The notes beneath the pieces are model-generated. The model was given only the letters and a program-made list of their open reading frames with translations. It ran no database searches and was not told the DNA's origin. From the NCBI GenBank assembly GCA_002729725.1, contig PBYS01000098.1, positions 1 to 64,000 of the forward strand: DNA of 64,000 bases, in the 5' to 3' direction. The DNA is from Puniceicoccaceae bacterium (lineage in GTDB: Bacteria; Verrucomicrobiota; Verrucomicrobiia; Opitutales; Coraliomargaritaceae). Position numbers and translations under genes: made by a program. Below, piece after piece: positions 57,361 through 64,000 of the stretch (the first letter of the stretch is position 1; each line of letters opens with the position of its first letter).

Positions 57361-59054
57361 GCCCTGCGGATTGGATTGTTCTCTTCTCGACTGTGCTCGG
57401 CATCGTTGGTTACGGACTCTGGACGGCTCGGTGTCACCGCAGTGCCAACGACTATTTACGCGGCGGCGCTGATTTGAAATGGAGCACCATTGGGCTGTCG
57501 GTCATGGCGACGCAGGCCTCGGCGATCACCTTTCTCTCCACTCCGGGGCAAGGCTACGAAGGAGGGCTGGCCTTTGTGCAGAATTACTTGGGGCTGCCAA
57601 TCGCGATGATCTTGATTTGCGCAGTCTTTATTCCGATTTATCACCGCTTACAAGTCACCACCGCGTATGAGTTTTTGGGGCAGCGCTTTGATCAAAAAAC
57701 GCGACTCCTCGCGGCGGGCCTCTTTTTAGTGCAGCGCGGTTTGGCGGCCGGCATTACCATTTATGCGCCTGCGATCATTGTATCCAGTGTCTTTTATTGG
57801 CCATTGGGACCGACTATTTTGGTGACGGGAGTGCTGGTTGTTCTCTATACGGTTACGGGAGGCACGCGCACTGTGAGCCTGACACAGAAGTATCAGATGC
57901 TCATCATATTAGTCGGTATGACGATTGCCTTCGGCTACGTTGTGAACGGCCTGCCTGAGCATGTTAGTTTTGGCGATGCGCTCTATATCGCAGGCATGCA
58001 CGACCGCTTAGAGGCGATCAGTTTTTCCTTCGACCCGAGTCAGCGTTACACCATCTGGACGGGCTTAATCGGAGGCACATTCCTGGCACTGTCCTATTTC
58101 GGCACCGATCAATCGCAAGTGCAGCGCTACCTCGCCGGGAGCTCCGTGGCAGCAAGTCGCTGGGGGCTCATTTTTAATGCGGTGCTCAAGATTCCGATGC
58201 AGTTTGCGATTCTTTTATTGGGCGTGCTGCTCTTTGTCTTTTACCAGTTTCAACAGCCGCCGATCTTTTATAATGAAGCGACGATTGAGCAAATATCAGC
58301 TGAGCAACTCGCTCCGATTGAGTCGCAGTTTCAAGCGGCCTTCCAAGCGCGTGGCACTCTGTTGGAAACTGCTCTGAGCGAGCGCCAAATTCATGGCTCC
58401 GCAAGTGCAGAAACCAAGACGGCGATTTTAGAGCAAAGCGCATTGATGGAGCAGCAGCGTGGCGTGTTTAAACAAGTGCTGAGCGCTGAGAATCCGGATG
58501 CAGATACACAAGATGCCGATTATATTTTTCTGCACTTCGTGTTGGATAACTTGCCCGCCGGGCTGGTGGGGCTACTCGTCGCAGTGATCTTTCTTGCCGC
58601 AATGTCGTCGACCGCATCTGAGCTGAATGCACTGGCCTCTACCACTATGGTGGATGGTTATAAGACTCTGGTGCATCCGCGCGGGAGTGATGGGCACTAC
58701 GTTTGGGTGGCTCGTATTCTGACGCTCGCTTGGGGGATTGTTGCGGTCAGCTTTGCGATGACTTTGACTTTATTTGATAACTTGATCGAGGCGGTCAATA
58801 TTATCGGCTCCTTATTCTATGGCACCATTCTGGGCATCTTTTTAGTCGCGTTCTTTCTCAAACGTATCGGTGGGCATGCCGCCTTTATTGGTGGGCTGTG
58901 TGCCGAAGCCATCGTATTGACGCTCTATTTCTCACCCATAGATATCGGCTATCTGTGGTTCAATTTAATCGGCTGTATTCTCGCTGTTTTGATTGCCCAA
59001 CTGGTGCACATTCTTCTCAAGCTCAGCCATAAGAATCCCACCCAGTCCCTATGA
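57357..59054 (+). CDS. Sodium:solute symporter (SSS family)
   Basis: 565 residues, about 13 membrane helices. SSS blocks: SVMATQASAITFLSTPGQGY, QVTTAYEFLGQRFDQKTRLL, VYTVTGGTRT-type segment (LYTVTGGTRTVSLTQKYQML), SYFGTDQSQVQRYLAG and FLAAMSSTASELNALASTTM with the sodium-site serines. A hydrophilic insert of about 100 residues (NEATIEQISAEQLAPIESQF onward) is longer than usual. Substrate unknown; the operon suggests a sugar- or amino-sugar-related solute. Overlaps both neighbours by 4 bp. Confidence 0.9.
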   Translation: MSPADWIVLFSTVLGIVGYGLWTARCHRSANDYLRGGADLKWSTIGLSVMATQASAITFLSTPGQGYEGGLAFVQNYLGLPIAMILICAVFIPIYHRLQVTTAYEFLGQRFDQKTRLLAAGLFLVQRGLAAGITIYAPAIIVSSVFYWPLGPTILVTGVLVVLYTVTGGTRTVSLTQKYQMLIILVGMTIAFGYVVNGLPEHVSFGDALYIAGMHDRLEAISFSFDPSQRYTIWTGLIGGTFLALSYFGTDQSQVQRYLAGSSVAASRWGLIFNAVLKIPMQFAILLLGVLLFVFYQFQQPPIFYNEATIEQISAEQLAPIESQFQAAFQARGTLLETALSERQIHGSASAETKTAILEQSALMEQQRGVFKQVLSAENPDADTQDADYIFLHFVLDNLPAGLVGLLVAVIFLAAMSSTASELNALASTTMVDGYKTLVHPRGSDGHYVWVARILTLAWGIVAVSFAMTLTLFDNLIEAVNIIGSLFYGTILGIFLVAFFLKRIGGHAAFIGGLCAEAIVLTLYFSPIDIGYLWFNLIGCILAVLIAQLVHILLKLSHKNPTQSL

Positions 59055-59821
59055 GTCAGGCACCCGTAATATGTTTTGGTCAGCAACCCTGTGGCTTCTT
59101 GCCGCGTCGCTTTCTATTTGCCAAGTTTCAGACCGCACGGCGTTTGCAGGCTGAGCTGGGAGGGCGTATCGTGTTCTTCTATCACGATAGCGATCACGAT
59201 CCACGCGAGACGCAGACCGTGCTCAAGGACTTGAGCTCCGGCGCGCGCCAAACTTTGAATTTTGCCTTCGCGAATAAAATTCAGAAGAAATACTCCCCGC
59301 TCTATGCGAAACGAGTCGATCGCCAGTGGCAAGCAAGCCTCGCGCGTCAGTTGCCTAAGTATTTGAAGGCTGAATACGTGCCAGTCTTCGAAGCCATACA
59401 AGCGGACAATGTGGCCGATTTCTGCCTCGAAATGTATCAAGCGCTCGGCTTGCTGGATGGCATCGAGGTGCTGCGTTCCAGTGATCCTCAGTTTCGTGAG
59501 CAGGCGAGTGCTATCGACGATTTTTTTGTCGATGTCAGCTATCAGGATGAATGGGTACGCGCGCGCTATGATCCGCAGCACGGCCTACGTCTGCATCGTG
59601 GGGGAAGTGCCTATATCGATCTTCCGGGCCAGCAGTGGCAGCGTTCGCAAGTCAGTCCCTCGCGGGATACGCGCTTAGGTTGGATGCAGTCTGTGATTCA
59701 GTGCACCCACTATGTCGCGGGGGCAGGGGAAATGAACTATCTCAATACCGCGGACGCGCCAGAGATTCAATTTATTAAACGCGACGAAATTTCCGATTCA
59801 AGTGAGGCCTATCTACCATGA
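59051..59821 (+). CDS. BshC-like protein, short form (putative cysteine-adding enzyme)
   Basis: 256 residues, about half of Bacillus BshC. The N-terminus FGQQPCGFLPRRFLFAKFQT with VFFYHDSDHDPRETQTVL resembles the Rossmann-like start of BshC (G-Q-Q, P-L-x-x-x-K, then E-D-H-D). No other family was recognised. It overlaps the symporter and the BshB-like gene by ATGA at both ends, and BshA follows. In the bacillithiol pathway BshC adds Cys to GlcN-malate; here a reduced version is proposed on context plus weak motif likeness. Confidence 0.5.
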   Translation: MSQAPVICFGQQPCGFLPRRFLFAKFQTARRLQAELGGRIVFFYHDSDHDPRETQTVLKDLSSGARQTLNFAFANKIQKKYSPLYAKRVDRQWQASLARQLPKYLKAEYVPVFEAIQADNVADFCLEMYQALGLLDGIEVLRSSDPQFREQASAIDDFFVDVSYQDEWVRARYDPQHGLRLHRGGSAYIDLPGQQWQRSQVSPSRDTRLGWMQSVIQCTHYVAGAGEMNYLNTADAPEIQFIKRDEISDSSEAYLP

Positions 59822-60543
59822 AACAGCACGCAGCACCGCTCAAACTACTCGCCATAGGCGCGCACCCCGACGACCTGGAGTTCGGCATGGGCGCGGTATT
59901 ACTCAAGGAATATGGCCAAGGCACAGAAATCGCGATGGTCGTCACATCGAAAGGGGAGGCGGGCACCGCTGGCACGCCCCTCATTCGCGAGGCGGAGACG
60001 CGTGCCGCTGCCGAGCTATTAGGTGCATCGGAGCGGCTTACATTTTTAGATTTCGGTGGGGACGGCTTGCAAAGCGCTACGCCTGAAAATGCCCTGCAAC
60101 TCGCTCGTATCATCCGTGAATTTCGGCCAGATATTGTTTGCGCGCCCTCGCTGAGCACCAACCAGCATCCCGACCATTGTGCGGTGGGCAATGCCACTCG
60201 TAATGCCTGTCGTCTGGCTCGCTATGGAGGCTTGCAGGCACTGGCAGGGCTGTCGCCCCATGCTGTTGGCTCGCTATGGTTCTACTCGATTACAGCACAG
60301 GAAGAACAGCCGCTGTCTGCGGCCACTCTAGTCGATGTTTCTGAGATGGCTGAGGCGTGGCAGCAGCTGATGGCCTGCCACGCCTCACAAGTGAGCCAGC
60401 GCGCATATATTGAGCTACAGTTGACACGTGCGCAGCAGCTCGGAGCCATGGCGGGCTGTCCTTACGCGATCGCACTCTGGCCCAACGATCCACCCGTGGT
60501 CCAGAGCTTGGCACAGTTGCACCGCACCGCACGCGCATTCTAA
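59818..60543 (+). CDS. bshB1: PIG-L family deacetylase, BshB-like
   Basis: 241 residues, normal family length, no signal peptide. Zinc motifs LAIGAHPDDLEFGMGAVLLK and STNQHPDHCAVGNATRNACR, plus TSKGEAGTAGTPLIREAETR. Matches the bacillithiol-type N-acetyl-D-glucosaminyl-malate deacetylases and LmbE relatives. Its start is in the ATGA of the previous stop and bshA begins one base after its stop, so the three are translated together. The cytoplasmic product would deacetylate GlcNAc-malate. Confidence 0.75.
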   Translation: MKQHAAPLKLLAIGAHPDDLEFGMGAVLLKEYGQGTEIAMVVTSKGEAGTAGTPLIREAETRAAAELLGASERLTFLDFGGDGLQSATPENALQLARIIREFRPDIVCAPSLSTNQHPDHCAVGNATRNACRLARYGGLQALAGLSPHAVGSLWFYSITAQEEQPLSAATLVDVSEMAEAWQQLMACHASQVSQRAYIELQLTRAQQLGAMAGCPYAIALWPNDPPVVQSLAQLHRTARAF

Positions 60544-60544
60544 T

Positions 60545-61678
60545 ATGAGGTCTCGACTTAAGATTGGTATGGTTTGCTACCCCAGCATCGGGGGCAGCGG
60601 TATCGTGGCCACAGAGCTCGGAATCTTGCTGGCGGCGGCCGGACATGAAATACATTTTATCAGTTACGAGCGGCCCGTCCGCTTAAAGTGCGGCGAGAAC
60701 TTGTTCTTTCATCCCGTGGTGGTGAATGAATACGCACTCTTCAAATATCCGGATTATACGCTGCCACTTTCGGTGCGTATTATGGAGGTCTGCGAAGAAC
60801 ATCAACTCGACATACTGCACGTGCACTACGCAGTGCCACATGCCACAGGTGCTTTGTTGGCCAAGCAGATGCTAGGGCAGAAGAAGTCGCCCGTCATTGT
60901 CACTACATTGCATGGGACGGATACTAATTTATTGGGAAAAGATCCGCACTATCGGCCGATTATAAAGTATTCGATCGAGAACTCCGATGGTGTGACAACG
61001 GTGTCGGAGAGCTTAAAAGCGCAGACCATTGAGACCTTTGAAGTGGAGCACCCCATCACGGTTATTCCTAATTTTTACGCTCCCGGCCCCATCACACAAT
61101 CGAGAGAGGAGGTGCGGCAAATGCTGCAGGTTCGCGACTCGGAGTATTTACTCTTGCACATGTCGAATATACGCCCGGGCAAGCGCGTGGCCGATCTACT
61201 TACAGCGCTCGCGCGATTGAAAAATCGCCAACAAGTTAAATTACTCATTCTCGCGGGCGGCGATTTCGAGCCGTATCAAGCCGATCTAATTCGCCTGGGC
61301 ATTCAGGATCGAGTCATCGTGATACGAGATGTCAAAGAGATCGAAGACTATTTGAACGCTTGTGATCTGGGGGTGTATGCCTCGGAGGCGGAAAGCTTTG
61401 GACTGAGTATTTTAGAGACACTTGCGCACGGTAAAGCTGTCGTCGCTACTGAAGTCGGTGGCATCCCCGAGGTGGTGCAAGACGGGCGTACGGGCCGACT
61501 CGTGCCAGCACACAGCCCCGGTGCAATTGCAGCCGCAATCGACCAATTGATTGAAGAGCCCCAGCGTATGCAAGCTATGGGATTGGCTGCAGCTAAAGAG
61601 GCGCAAGCGCGATTCGCACCGCCCGTCATACGGGATCAGTATCTTGCGTATTATCTAGATTTGCTCGCAGCTCGTTAG
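60545..61678 (+). CDS. bshA: GT4 glycosyltransferase, BshA-type N-acetyl-glucosaminyl-malate synthase
   Basis: 377 residues from ATG at 60545 (MRSRLKIGMVCYPSIGGSGI). BshA hallmarks: CYPSIGGSGIVATELGILLA, HVHYAVPHATGALLAKQML, TTLHGTDTNLLGKDPHYRP, VIPNFYAP, and the GT4 E-x7-E motif in ASEAESFGLSILETLAHGKA. It transfers GlcNAc from UDP-GlcNAc to L-malate as the first step of bacillithiol synthesis. The upstream frame from 60428 lies inside bshB and is not used. Last gene of the operon. Confidence 0.88.
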   Translation: MRSRLKIGMVCYPSIGGSGIVATELGILLAAAGHEIHFISYERPVRLKCGENLFFHPVVVNEYALFKYPDYTLPLSVRIMEVCEEHQLDILHVHYAVPHATGALLAKQMLGQKKSPVIVTTLHGTDTNLLGKDPHYRPIIKYSIENSDGVTTVSESLKAQTIETFEVEHPITVIPNFYAPGPITQSREEVRQMLQVRDSEYLLLHMSNIRPGKRVADLLTALARLKNRQQVKLLILAGGDFEPYQADLIRLGIQDRVIVIRDVKEIEDYLNACDLGVYASEAESFGLSILETLAHGKAVVATEVGGIPEVVQDGRTGRLVPAHSPGAIAAAIDQLIEEPQRMQAMGLAAAKEAQARFAPPVIRDQYLAYYLDLLAAR

Positions 61679-61682
61679 TCCG

Positions 61683-61714
61683 GCAGTGCTGCGGTGAGTT
61701 GATCGCAGCACTGC
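61683..61714 (+). terminator. Hairpin after bshA
   Basis: GCAGTGCTGCG and CGCAGCACTGC, a perfect 11-bp stem with a 10-base loop, 5 bp after the bshA stop. Weak T content follows (GACTTATTC). Confidence 0.65.
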
Positions 61715-61722
61715 GACTTATT

Positions 61723-61762
61723 CAAAAAAAAGCCTGCCCGGGCGGATCGGCCACGGACAGAC
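61723..61762 (-). terminator. Rho-independent terminator of sucCD
   Basis: On the minus strand CTGTCCG ... CGGGCAG stem with a C/G-rich loop, then GCTTTTTTTTGAA. The 8-T run and position, about 60 bp after the sucD stop, make it convincing. Confidence 0.8.
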
Positions 61763-61820
61763 TGAAAATGTGTGATTCAGGCCAGCTTGCATGCTGTGCC
61801 TGCTTCGTTCAGAGCTTCAA

Positions 61821-62705
61821 TTAGCCCTTGTAGATCTTGAGCAGTGCGTCAGCGATTTCGGATGGGTTACGTGCGATTGATACGCCCGCATCTTCCATCG
61901 CTGCAAACTTGGCTTCGGCTGTGCCGGCGCCACTTGCAGAGACGATCGCTCCAGCGTGGCCCATTGTGCGGCCCTTGGGAGCAGAGGCACCTGCGATGAA
62001 ACCAGCGACTGGCTTCTTCACGTGCTCCTTGATGTAAGCGCAGGCTTCTTCTTCCGCGCTGCCACCGATTTCACCAATCATGATGATTGCGTCTGTTTCA
62101 GGATCTTCGTTGAGCATGCGCACCGCGTCCAATTGCGAAGTGCCATTGATGGGGTCACCACCGATGCCGATGCAAGTGGATTGACCATGGCCGCGTTGTG
62201 TGAGTTGCCAGACCGCCTCGTAGGTGAGGGTGCCGGAGCGGGAGACCACACCGACACGACCTGGCTTGTGAATGTAGCCAGGCATGATGCCGATCTTACA
62301 TTCGCCCGGTGTGATGATACCTGGGCAATTGGGACCGATCAGGCGAGTCTTTGTGTTGTGGAAGTAGAGGCGGCGACGCACTTCTGCCATGTCACGCACG
62401 GGCACACCCTCAGTGATGCAAATGACAAGAGGGATTTCTGCTTCGATGGCCTCGAGGATCGAGTCCGCTGCGAAGGCTGGTGGCACATAGATGACGGAGA
62501 CGTTGGCGCCGTGTTGTTCGACTGCTTCGGCGACTGTATTGCATACAGGTACCTTGCCTTCCCACATTTGACCGCCCTTGCCGGGAGTCACACCAGCGAC
62601 GACATTTGTGCCGTATTCGATGCATTGTTGTGTGTGGAAGGTGCCGGTCTTACCGGTGATCCCTTGAACGACGAGACGTGTGTCTTTGTTAACGAGAATA
62701 CTCAT
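61821..62705 (-). CDS. sucD: Succinyl-CoA ligase, alpha subunit
   Basis: 294 residues. CoA-binding Rossmann start [69 protein letters not shown], and active-site His in [20 protein letters not shown]. It converts succinyl-CoA to succinate with ADP or GDP phosphorylation. 35 bp downstream of sucC. Confidence 0.96.
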   Translation of the reverse strand: MSILVNKDTRLVVQGITGKTGTFHTQQCIEYGTNVVAGVTPGKGGQMWEGKVPVCNTVAEAVEQHGANVSVIYVPPAFAADSILEAIEAEIPLVICITEGVPVRDMAEVRRRLYFHNTKTRLIGPNCPGIITPGECKIGIMPGYIHKPGRVGVVSRSGTLTYEAVWQLTQRGHGQSTCIGIGGDPINGTSQLDAVRMLNEDPETDAIIMIGEIGGSAEEEACAYIKEHVKKPVAGFIAGASAPKGRTMGHAGAIVSASGAGTAEAKFAAMEDAGVSIARNPSEIADALLKIYKG

Positions 62706-62740
62706 TGGAATGTTGTGTTAAATGTGATCGTTATTGGGAT

Positions 62741-63931
62741 TTAGTCAGCGTTCTTGACTTGTTCTACGATGATCTCGGCGGCTTGAACCAAGCTGTCCGC
62801 AGGTGTCAAAGCGACGCCACTTTCGCGCAGGATCTTCTTACCAGCTTCGACATTGGTGCCTTCGAGACGCACCACCAATGGCACTTTAATTTCGACATTC
62901 TTCGCCGCAGCCACGATGCCGTTGGCGATCACGTCGCACTTCATGATACCACCGAAGATGTTCACGAGGATACCCTTCACATTGGGGTCGGACAAAATGA
63001 TTTTAAAAGCAGCAGTGACCTGGTCTTCGTTGGCGCCTCCGCCCACATCCAGGAAGTTGGCGGGTGAACCACCAAAGCTTTGAATGATGTCCATCGTCGC
63101 CATGGCCAGACCTGCGCCGTTGACCATACAAGCGATATTACCATCGAGTGCGATGTAGGCCAAATTGTGCTTCGAGGCTTCGATCTCTTTAGGATCTTCT
63201 TCATTCAAGTCACGCAGCTGTTGAATTTCCGGGTGTTGGAAGATCGCATTGCTGTCGAAAGAAACCTTGGCATCGAGTGCGATGAGTTGACCCTGCTTGG
63301 TGGTGACCAGTGGGTTGATCTCGACCAGCATCGCATTCTTTTCCCAGAACATCTTGTAGAGACCTGTGAGAATGCGCGCAAATTGCTTGACCTGATCGCC
63401 GGCAAAGCCGAGGGCAAATGCGACGCGGCGGCAGTGGTAGTGGCGCAAGCCCATTGTAGGCGAGATGGGCACACGGATTATTTTTTCCGGAGTCTTTTCG
63501 GCGACCGCTTCGATATCCATACCGCCTTCAGTCGAGGCGATGATCACAGATTGTGCAGTTTCGCGATCCAGAACGATTGCGAGATAATACTCATGATCAA
63601 TATCACAAGCCTCAGTGAAATAAAGCGTCTGTACCTTACGGCCTTCAGGGCCCGTCTGTGCAGTGACGAGCGTGTTATCTAACATGTGGTTGGCCGCTTC
63701 CTGGGCTTCTTCACGGTTTTTGACCACCTTAACGCCACCCTTGTAGCCATCGGTGAAAGTTCCCTTGCCGCGGCCACCTGCGTGGATTTGGGCCTTCACA
63801 ACGATCATGTCGTCGCCAAGGTGGGAGATAGCGGTTTCAACCTCTCGGGAATTCGTTGCGGCATAACCGCGCGGGACGGGGACCCCGTATTCCTGAAGAA
63901 GGCGTTTGGCCTGATACTCGTGGATATTCAT
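62741..63931 (-). CDS. sucC: Succinyl-CoA ligase, beta subunit
   Basis: 396 residues. ATP-grasp start [94 protein letters not shown] and [18 protein letters not shown]. Partner of SucD. The region 63932-64000 upstream is non-coding and presumably includes the operon promoter. Confidence 0.96.
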   Translation of the reverse strand: MNIHEYQAKRLLQEYGVPVPRGYAATNSREVETAISHLGDDMIVVKAQIHAGGRGKGTFTDGYKGGVKVVKNREEAQEAANHMLDNTLVTAQTGPEGRKVQTLYFTEACDIDHEYYLAIVLDRETAQSVIIASTEGGMDIEAVAEKTPEKIIRVPISPTMGLRHYHCRRVAFALGFAGDQVKQFARILTGLYKMFWEKNAMLVEINPLVTTKQGQLIALDAKVSFDSNAIFQHPEIQQLRDLNEEDPKEIEASKHNLAYIALDGNIACMVNGAGLAMATMDIIQSFGGSPANFLDVGGGANEDQVTAAFKIILSDPNVKGILVNIFGGIMKCDVIANGIVAAAKNVEIKVPLVVRLEGTNVEAGKKILRESGVALTPADSLVQAAEIIVEQVKNAD

Positions 63932-64000
63932 CTGTATTTCTTAGTTTATGTTAAAGACACGAAAGCGTCGTGTATGCCGACTCGCTTGATTCGGTGCAAT

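Noticed and set aside
61956..62744. 262-codon open frame on the plus strand across sucD
   Set aside because: Antisense shadow of sucD, which has all succinyl-CoA ligase motifs.
63080..63682. 200-codon open frame on the plus strand inside sucC
   Set aside because: Antisense shadow of sucC; sequence shows no family pattern.

Overview
The window looks like chromosomal DNA of a marine, polysaccharide-degrading verrucomicrobium of the Opitutales/Puniceicoccaceae type (Coraliomargarita or Lentimonas relatives). This is inferred from the gene families: a Verru_Chthon cassette protein A fragment, two exported proteins with C-terminal PEP-CTERM-like anchors, several FGly-type sulfatases, GH16 and GH1 enzymes, VC0807-family and DUF2911 proteins, class II NrdJ and bacillithiol-type genes. 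Shine-Dalgarno sequences are mostly absent. No rRNA, tRNA or CRISPR array was seen.

Region 1 (1-24.6 kb, accessory) is a beta-glucan (probably laminarin) utilisation island. It holds part of a sugar ABC transporter with a long membrane-anchored binding protein and a TPR lipoprotein, two modular GH16 endoglucanases, a GH1 beta-glucosidase with an in-frame TGA, a PEP-CTERM protein, a second GH1 fused to an AraC-type DNA-binding domain, a GH94 phosphorylase and two sulfatases. It is in visible decay: duplicated gene remnants, a frameshifted fragment, an IS4-family insertion at a truncated Verru_Chthon gene, a sulfatase cut off at the GH94 start codon, a GH94 pseudogene with a large internal deletion, and an IS5-like remnant. 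The standout is the GH1-AraC fusion at 12500-14266. Its glycosidase domain keeps the acid/base Glu but has Gln at the nucleophile position, so I propose it is a sugar-sensing transcription factor built from a dead glycosidase, sitting in the locus it probably controls.

Region 2 (25-47.5 kb, mixed housekeeping) carries a stand-alone CoaB-type ligase, a cytoplasmic PAS histidine kinase, an HNH protein, a third sulfatase, a DUF1566 gene with a one-base frameshift, the ammonium transporter, and an operon of two Roadblock-like proteins with a degenerate receiver/AAA+ protein. After these come lspA, corA, yhbY, an oxidoreductase/isomerase pair with a divergent AraC regulator, nrdJ with candidate NrdR boxes, an exported protein behind a consensus sigma-54 promoter, pyrD and a lipoprotein ecotin.

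Region 3 (47.5-64 kb, core metabolism) holds lpdA, sucB, sucA and sucD, sucC on the minus strand: 2-oxoglutarate dehydrogenase and succinyl-CoA ligase. Between them, on the plus strand, is a tightly coupled operon: large PIG-L protein, 38-residue membrane peptide, SSS symporter, BshC-like protein, BshB-like deacetylase and BshA-like glycosyltransferase. Four consecutive junctions in it are ATGA overlaps. The arrangement suggests bacillithiol-type thiol synthesis linked to deacetylation and uptake of a small solute.
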